Shown here one piece after another: positions 59,401 through 64,000 of a DNA stretch of 64,000 nucleotides. The stretch comes from Ancistrus triradiatus. Lineage: Eukaryota > Chordata > Actinopteri > Siluriformes > Loricariidae. Location: contig JAJAGP010000019.1 in NCBI GenBank assembly GCA_025084515.1, positions 846,001 through 910,000 of the forward strand. Direction: 5' to 3'. How positions within the stretch are numbered: position 1 is the first letter of the stretch; each line of letters opens with the position of its first letter. The notes beneath the pieces are model-generated. The model ran no database searches. It was not told the origin of the DNA and saw nothing but the letters and a program-made list of their open reading frames with translations. The position numbers and the translations under genes were made by a program.

Positions 59401-62199
59401 TATGGTTCGCCATATTTGAAACCAGGTGAACCGTGAAAACAAAAGAATAAAAGGTTTTGGGACCCAAATGCATGGAAATGATTAACCAAAATATAAATAA
59501 ATAAAAGAAACTAAAAATATAAAAAGAAAGTGAAATAAACCAATAAAGAAAACAACCTCAGTGGCTGAGGGTAGACCACAGGATGGCCACTTCGGTTATC
59601 AGCGAATTAAACGAACGCGCCACAAAGCCACTGAGGAAAAACCAAACAACACTAATGCGATAGCGTGCCATGAGAACTCCTAAAACGCTCGCAGGAGCAT
59701 GGCACGGGGAGGAAAAGCACGAGACTACTGACTAGTTCAGCATACTTTTCTGAACGTGATCGCAAGGGGAACGTATACCCCCCGATTGTGGAGGCGGGAG
59801 GGGGTGACAGTGCGAGAGGAAGAAGGCGGGGCGGGGCGAGCCTCACAGCAGCGAGCAAGCCCAAAAAAAGCAGCCGAGGAAGAGCCGGCGTTAGAGTGCA
59901 TTAAGAGCTTACCCTACACTGAAATCTATGTTATAACTTTAACGGACAGCTTCCTGACTGCCCATAGCTGACGATCTACAAACCGCCAGCTTACCTCTGT
60001 CCCTGACGAAACGAACAGCACAACACGAATACAAGCAGCGTGTGAGGGCGGAAAAGTCTGTGATGATGCGACAACCTGTGTGGGCTACAAGGTGTGCTTA
60101 TATCGCCCCATCAACAGGTGTCGCCACTTACCCGCATAACGCCACATCAGGGCTGGCGCAGGGTGCTCACGCCGCCAATAATGAGTCAAAGCTGGCCTCT
60201 AGTGGCCCAGTCGTGACTCCTAATAGTATGTATGTCTTTCTGCTACTTATTTGTAACAAGTGTATGTGTCTGTCCTATTATAAAAATTACTTCTTTGCTT
60301 GTCCCCCCACTAACTGTATATACTCTCTAACCAATAATTGCAGTATTTAAACTGGTTCACATTCACTGTAGTCTCTGTTTCATATGACTATTATTCTGTG
60401 TTGCTTGTAATAATGCATTTTTATTATTATAGCGACTTTCCATAACTTAAGGGATGTCATATATATGGTAGCGTTTTCAGCGGTACCGCTGACACACATC
60501 ATTTGCACACCATTTTCCTGTGAAAATAAACTTTATATTGCAGTAGCATAAAATGTTGCGTGACTTTGGTAATGTCCGCTCAACGTCCATTTCGGCCAAC
60601 ATCTTTTTTTCACTGAACATAATGCAGTCGTCAAGCGGTGCATTCCTGTATTGTAGAAGATGCATGATTGCTGACATGGTTACGTTGCAGGTCTGAACCC
60701 ATCACAACTCCAGCAAAGAGGAAATTGGTCTTTCCCCCCGGCACTCCCAGTAGCAGCTCCAGGAAAAGGTAATATGTGTGAGTGAGAGATCATGTTTAGC
60801 TCTTTTCTGCTTGATCTTACTGACTCAAACGGCTTGTTTTCATTTTGTCAGGTCAGCACCACCTTTTCAGCAAACTTCTGCAGAGGAAGATGGAGAGAAC
60901 GGTGAGAGAAGGGTAGCCACACGTCCATTTAAGCGCACACCATCATATGTATCAGTGAGCCCACAGTCACACTGGAATCTGATAATTACTTATATATAAA
61001 CATTATGCATTTTGAAATATCTGACATAATATTTAAACTGCTGTCAGATTTCAGGATCAACCACCACCAAATAACCATGTAAAGGAACCATCACAAAACT
61101 AAGAACCCATATCCAAGCGGTTTCTAAAGTAAGCTTTTTACCAAGGTGCACTGCTGCTCCTGATTTTGAAATGAACAGGAGCACACACAAAAATCCTCGA
61201 ACACAAACATTTTTTTACTTTATTCCTCCAGATTAGGCATGAATAAAAATTTTGTACAGCTAAGCATGGGAGTAGAACAATCCAGTGTTCCTATTTGTCA
61301 GGCCTGGGTGAGGAAATTATCCAAATTTGCTCATTTGCACGTTACAGTTAGTTTAATGTATAACGTATAATGTATGAGGGAACAGTTTCCAAGCCATTCT
61401 TACTAAGAAGAATAAATAAAACACACAATTGTTTATCCATAAAACATTATGCATTATAAAAGGTAATTTGTAACAACTGAAATGATTTTTTTTTAAATTA
61501 TTGAATAGTTAGTACCTACATATTTATAAAATTTAATTGCAGGACTTAATTTAATTATGTTGCACCTGTTGTTCCATGTCTCGGGTGTTGAAGGTGTATG
61601 TGATTATGTAAATGTACTTTTTATAAATCCCACATATGAATATATTGACTCTTGCTAGGTTTACTACATTGATTTATGATTTAATACTCTTGTGCTGGCG
61701 CACTCATGTCAAAATCTCGTCTCACTGAACTGCTCCCAAATAAGTATTCCATTCGCATTTCTTTAAAAAGACGGCGCAAATGTGTACAAAATGCTCGCGC
61801 TGTACAACCCTGTCTAAGGACCCGATAATGGACCCTTCCTGACATTCTGCCATGGTGTTAAACCCAATCAAACAAACCGACAAACCAAGTATAGGAGCAC
61901 CACAATACCACAGATGTAATAAGATCCAAAGCATATGTGCAGTTTTGAACAATACAAGCCATTACTCACTGTGACTCCATGTGAAAACAAACAGCAGGAT
62001 TTTACATGCCTTTGTTCTTTGCTTGTTTGGGCGGCACGGTGGCTTAGTGGGTATCACCGTCACCTCACAGCAAGAAGGTCCTGAGTTCAATCCTAGGGTG
62101 TAGTGCCCTTGGTCCTCCCCGTGTCTGTATGAGTTTACTCTGGGTACTTCTCCCACACTCCAAAGACATGTGTGTTAGGTTAATTCTCTAAATTCTGTA

Positions 62200-62235
<36 letters not shown>

Positions 62236-62649
62236 CAGGTAGTCCTCGGGTTACGGCGGTCTCGAGTTACGACGTTTCGTGGTTACGACGCATCTCCCAT
62301 TTACTGTATAAAGCCTTGTTTTGACTTAAGTGGTTTTGCGTCGTAAACGTCATAACGCGAACTTCGTGTTTGGTGTGCGCGGCGGAAGAATACACGGTTA
62401 CGCGGCTCATTTTTTGATAATTACTGTGTTAGGATAGGTGTTAGGATAGGATAAGTGCTTACAGTACCGTATTTTTCGGGCTATAAAGCGCACCGGGTTA
62501 TAAGGCGCATGAAATGAAACAAAACTCTTAAGTTCCCTCGGAAGCTCAGTTTGGTCTTTACCTGGCGCAGGGCGTCTTCTTGCTTCCTCCACTTCCGTAC
62601 CATTGATTCGTTAATGTTGAATTCTCTCGCAGCTGCTCTATGTCCATGT

Positions 62650-62706
<57 letters not shown>

Positions 62707-64000
62707 CTATATACACACACACCCATGGCATGGCCACTGATGCTAATAGCGAAGTTAAGTAAACCACATCAACAAACAAACAACTTTGCTTGTTGATTTA
62801 TGAGGAAGTTGCATGGCATTCGCAAATTTCTCAGTTGCGTCTAATTTAGTTTAGCCATCATGTGAACATACAAGAGTGTGTTGAAACTTCAAACCTTCAA
62901 TCCTTTCAGTAATTACATAAAGCCTTTAAGTGTTCTGAAAGAGTTCAGTAGTTTTTACAACCTGCCTCCTTAGTCAAAGGGATTGGGAAAATGTGCTGTA
63001 ATTAAGATTGTTAAATGTAAAGGGTGTGTTATTATCTTTGCCTTTCAAAAATGAACAAGGTATTTTTGTACACGACTGTATGTGTTAGTCTGTGTTTACT
63101 TTCTTCTGCAGAGTGTTCTCTGTTCGATGGAGCACTGGAATTTTTGGTTGGGAAGGATCTTGATGATGATGATGACGATGAAGAGGATGAGCATTTCTCC
63201 ACACCACCCAGTAGCCCTGTGTCACATCTAGGTATAGCCCACATTGCCATGGAGACCTTACCCTGGAGGTTCTGTTACGAACGACGGCACATCCAGACAG
63301 CAGCAGTGGGGATGCAGACCAATGTCTTCCAGAAGCTCCTCCCTCACAAAGAGCTGGAGTCCTTTAGCCCCGCCTCTTGTTACACTGGCTACTTCACACT
63401 CACAATGAGAGGTTTGGACTGGAATGATGTAAATAGCATTCACTTACTTCCGTGCATGCACACACACCGCTGTGCTTCACGTTTGTGTGTAAAGTTTTGT
63501 CAGATGGCGTGATGCTGGATGTCCTGTTCCTTCCTGCTACTCCCGGGAACTTACACTGGAAGCCGATCCCCTTGACACATGACAACACCTGGGAGTCTAT
63601 CCTAGCACATGGTGGCTTCTCACCACATTCCCCACCCCCGAGCCCAGGTAATATAATGTGTGATTACTATCTCTGACAAATATTACGGAATCACACACCA
63701 CATCATGAATCACAGATATGACATTACTCGTAATCAAGGTAAAATGTTCAATTAATCATCATATGGATTTGAGGTCATATCGCCCAGCACCACTTCCACA
63801 GTCCAAAGACAGGCACTATGTTAATTGATTATGCTAATTTGACATTTCCTGAGTATGTATATAGGACTAGTCTTGATATAACCTTGTGTATTTACCATCC
63901 CAAATCAGAAAATGTTGGGACAGTATGGAAAATGCATATTAAAAAAACCCCACAATGTTCTTACATTTACTTTGACTTCTGTTTCATTGCAGACAGTATG
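48191..64000 (+). CDS. radx: RADX-like RPA1-related single-stranded-DNA-binding protein (16 exons, 3' end off window)
   Basis: RADX binds single-stranded DNA at replication forks through RPA1-like OB folds and limits RAD51. Exons: 48191-48785, 50338-50489, 52765-52936, 53155-53263, 54318-54403, 55347-55472, 55559-55666, 55766-55939, 57217-57338, about 58142-58279, 58965-59038, 60691-60768, 60852-60954, 63114-63411, 63504-63647 and 63993 onward. Phases agree throughout. Diagnostic stretches, compared with remembered human RADX, are [73 protein letters not shown] and LDVLFLPA. The start at 48191 is the first in-frame ATG and has a strong context (AAAATGG); the frame is open further upstream but only with GTG. 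Human RADX is X-linked; no linkage can be inferred here. Confidence 0.9.
49045..49115 (-). mobile_element. SINE tail fragment
   Basis: CCTGTTCAGGGTCGCGGTTTG, then GGCAACATAGGGCACAAGG is the reverse complement of the 47.57 kb type. Confidence 0.5.
49276..49470 (-). mobile_element. tRNA-derived SINE (family 1), full copy
   Basis: It runs from the tail complement (TACAGCATTTAGCAGACGCC) to the head complement (CCGCTAGGCTACCACAGTCC), in radx intron 1. Confidence 0.9.
50591..50691. repeat. 40-bp-arm hairpin
   Basis: Left arm 50591-50630 and right arm 50652-50691 are complementary except for one base, around a 21-base loop. The arms contain TTATATTGCTTTTTCTAAA and ACCTCCTAATAA. It lies in radx intron 2. 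Confidence 0.9.
50755..51165 (-). mobile_element. Internally deleted Tc1-like remnant (family B)
   Basis: CACCCAATACCCCATAATGAG and GGACATGATTTGGAAAGACAC match the outer regions of the 3.0 kb element, with most of the transposase missing. Confidence 0.65.
51170..52616 (+). mobile_element. Tc1-like DNA transposon, full length but decayed (family E)
   Basis: The inverted ends include AAGTTTTCCTACTTAGAAAG and CTAAGTAGGAGAACTTGC. The plus-strand transposase starts at 51517 ([20 protein letters not shown]), with [12 protein letters not shown] and a later [14 protein letters not shown] segment. A TAG interrupts it just before the PSQSPDL motif, and the catalytic-Glu motif is lost. It sits in radx intron 2. 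Confidence 0.85.
52765..55666 (+). CDS. radx: radx exons 3-7: central OB folds
   Basis: Exon 3 ([18 protein letters not shown]) completes the second OB fold, exon 4 carries [16 protein letters not shown], exon 5 [17 protein letters not shown], exon 6 [20 protein letters not shown] and exon 7 [14 protein letters not shown]. The order and motifs match RADX/RPA1-type DNA-binding domains. Phases are 1, 2, 1, 1, 1. Confidence 0.9.
53436..53609 (+). mobile_element. tRNA-derived SINE (family 1), internal deletion
   Basis: Head and tail match the 19.4 kb copy, but about 20 bases (AAGCTGCCACTGTTGGGTCC) are missing after the box B region. It is in radx intron 4. Confidence 0.88.
54508..55150 (+). mobile_element. 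hAT-like remnant with BED-finger traces
   Basis: The left end CTAGGGTTGGGCATCGAAAC is hAT-like. The plus strand at about 54.84-54.92 kb resembles a BED finger (ICVESLICC / [13 protein letters not shown] reading with breaks). The right end is not clear. It is in radx intron 5. Confidence 0.5.
55766..63647 (+). CDS. radx: radx exons 8-15: C-terminal half
   Basis: Exon 8 has [20 protein letters not shown] and [10 protein letters not shown]; exon 9 [16 protein letters not shown]; exons 11-13 are Ser/Pro/Lys-rich ([19 protein letters not shown]), typical of a disordered linker. Exon 14 carries an acidic run ([11 protein letters not shown]), then [19 protein letters not shown] and a GYFTLTMR strand; exon 15 continues [16 protein letters not shown]. 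Exon 10 (58142-58279) fits phase 0 at both ends but its frame is less certain. Confidence 0.8.
55983..56100. mobile_element. hAT-like MITE end
   Basis: CTAGGGGTGTGCGATATTGG and GTCGATAACGATAATTAG match the class of ends seen at 18985. The partner end was not found. Confidence 0.45.
56527..57035. mobile_element. Non-autonomous DNA element (copy 2)
   Basis: It is collinear with 33853-34235 (CATTGTCCATTTTATCAGC, then GGTGGTGGGTCATTCTCAG) and extends further right, ending near a second CCAGCAGCACTGCTATGG. It is in radx intron 8. Confidence 0.65.
57587..57853. mobile_element. hAT-like MITE
   Basis: The left CCAGTGATTCTCAAAGTGGG faces the right GTTTGGGAACAACTGGC, an inverted pair in the hAT style, in radx intron 9. 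Confidence 0.6.
58540..58915 (-). mobile_element. hAT-like fragment related to 27967-29221
   Basis: GTTCTTTAATCTGACAGAGCC and GCATATGTTATGCTACCTGGC match the right half of the nested hAT element at 28.96-29.17 kb. The terminal repeat is eroded. It is in radx intron 10. Confidence 0.6.
59560..60235. other. CpG-rich block inside a radx intron
   Basis: This stretch of radx intron 11 is much richer in G+C and CpG than its surroundings (for example GAAGGCGGGGCGGGGCGAGC near 59.82 kb). No splice-compatible exon or domain was found in it. It may be a GC-rich repeat of unknown class or a regulatory island. Confidence 0.5.
62028..62190 (+). mobile_element. tRNA-derived SINE (family 2)
   Basis: GGGCGGCACGGTGGCTTAGTG, GAGTTCAATCCTAGG (box B) and CTCCAAAGACATGTGTG match the reversed copy at 33.5-33.8 kb. 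A (TG)n run follows at about 62204-62232. Confidence 0.75.
62233..62400. mobile_element. DNA-transposon end, pogo/Tigger style
   Basis: TACAGGTAGTCCTCGGGTTAC and CGAGTTACGACGTTTCG resemble terminal sequence of pogo/Tigger-type elements. The other end was not found. Confidence 0.4.
62467..62650 (-). mobile_element. Truncated pogo-like MITE (second copy)
   Basis: ACCGTATTTTTCGGGCTATAA starts it. The minus strand encodes [20 protein letters not shown] HTH traces related to 43.90-44.04 kb. It ends in an AT/CA microsatellite (62650-62720). Confidence 0.65.
62651..62702. repeat. (AT)n(AC)n microsatellite
   Basis: A short AT run is followed by about 20 AC units. Confidence 0.95.

Noticed and set aside
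61055..61078. Possible 24-bp radx mini-exon (DQPPPNNH)
   Set aside because: It has an AG and a GT and keeps phase 0, but exons 13 and 14 already join without it and the evidence is too thin.
63032..63250. Minus-strand ORF with a poly-Ser run
   Set aside because: It is the antisense of the acidic D/E run of radx exon 14.
1..64000. CRISPR array, bacterial operon or prophage
   Set aside because: The repeats present are microsatellites and transposons; gene structure is intron-rich and vertebrate.

Overview
The window is vertebrate nuclear DNA, most likely a ray-finned (teleost) fish. It has multi-exon genes with GT-AG introns. The introns are crowded with several families of Tc1-like transposons, hAT, PIF/Harbinger and pogo-type elements, an L2-type LINE, tRNA-derived SINEs and long (AT)n and (CA)n microsatellites. 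There is no operon structure, and no rRNA, functional tRNA or CRISPR array was recognised. All calls come from reading the sequence; none was checked against a database.

Three protein-coding genes were reconstructed by joining exons whose splice phases agree. (1) On the minus strand, 2371-6802 holds the 5' part of a CD68/macrosialin-like LAMP-family gene: signal peptide, Thr/Asn-rich mucin repeat and most of the LAMP domain; the transmembrane end lies beyond the left edge. (2) On the minus strand, 10308-46617 holds an almost complete NACHT-WD40 gene of the NWD1/NWD2 type. Thirty-one coding exons join in one open frame of about 1,950 codons: a low-complexity N-terminal extension, the NWD N-terminal domain, a helical linker, a NACHT NTPase with intact Walker A and B motifs, and a long WD40 region. 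The first exon was not found. (3) On the plus strand, 48191 to the right edge holds radx, an RPA1-related OB-fold protein that binds single-stranded DNA at replication forks. Sixteen exons were seen and the gene continues past the window. Genes 2 and 3 are divergent, with about 1.6 kb between their nearest identified coding exons.

Order from left to right: Tc1 copy; cd68-like exons interleaved with another Tc1 and AT repeats; a short cd68 promoter region with a PU.1/IRF composite motif; a nearly intact Tc1 at 7.7-9.4 kb; then the NWD-type gene, whose introns carry most of the mobile DNA (nested Tc1, hAT inside Harbinger, a 1.2 kb purine tract, an L2 LINE, a 1.5 kb foldback, a SINE split by a pogo MITE); a SINE-rich intergenic stretch; and radx with Tc1, hAT, SINE and a CpG-rich block in its introns.

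The three genes belong to unrelated processes (macrophage endolysosome, NTPase scaffold, replication-fork control), and the sequence shows no functional coupling between them. No clearly new molecular system was found. The best leads are the composite PU.1/IRF site, the duplicated in-frame splice donor, the unusual N-terminal extension of the NWD-type protein, the large foldback and the nested elements.
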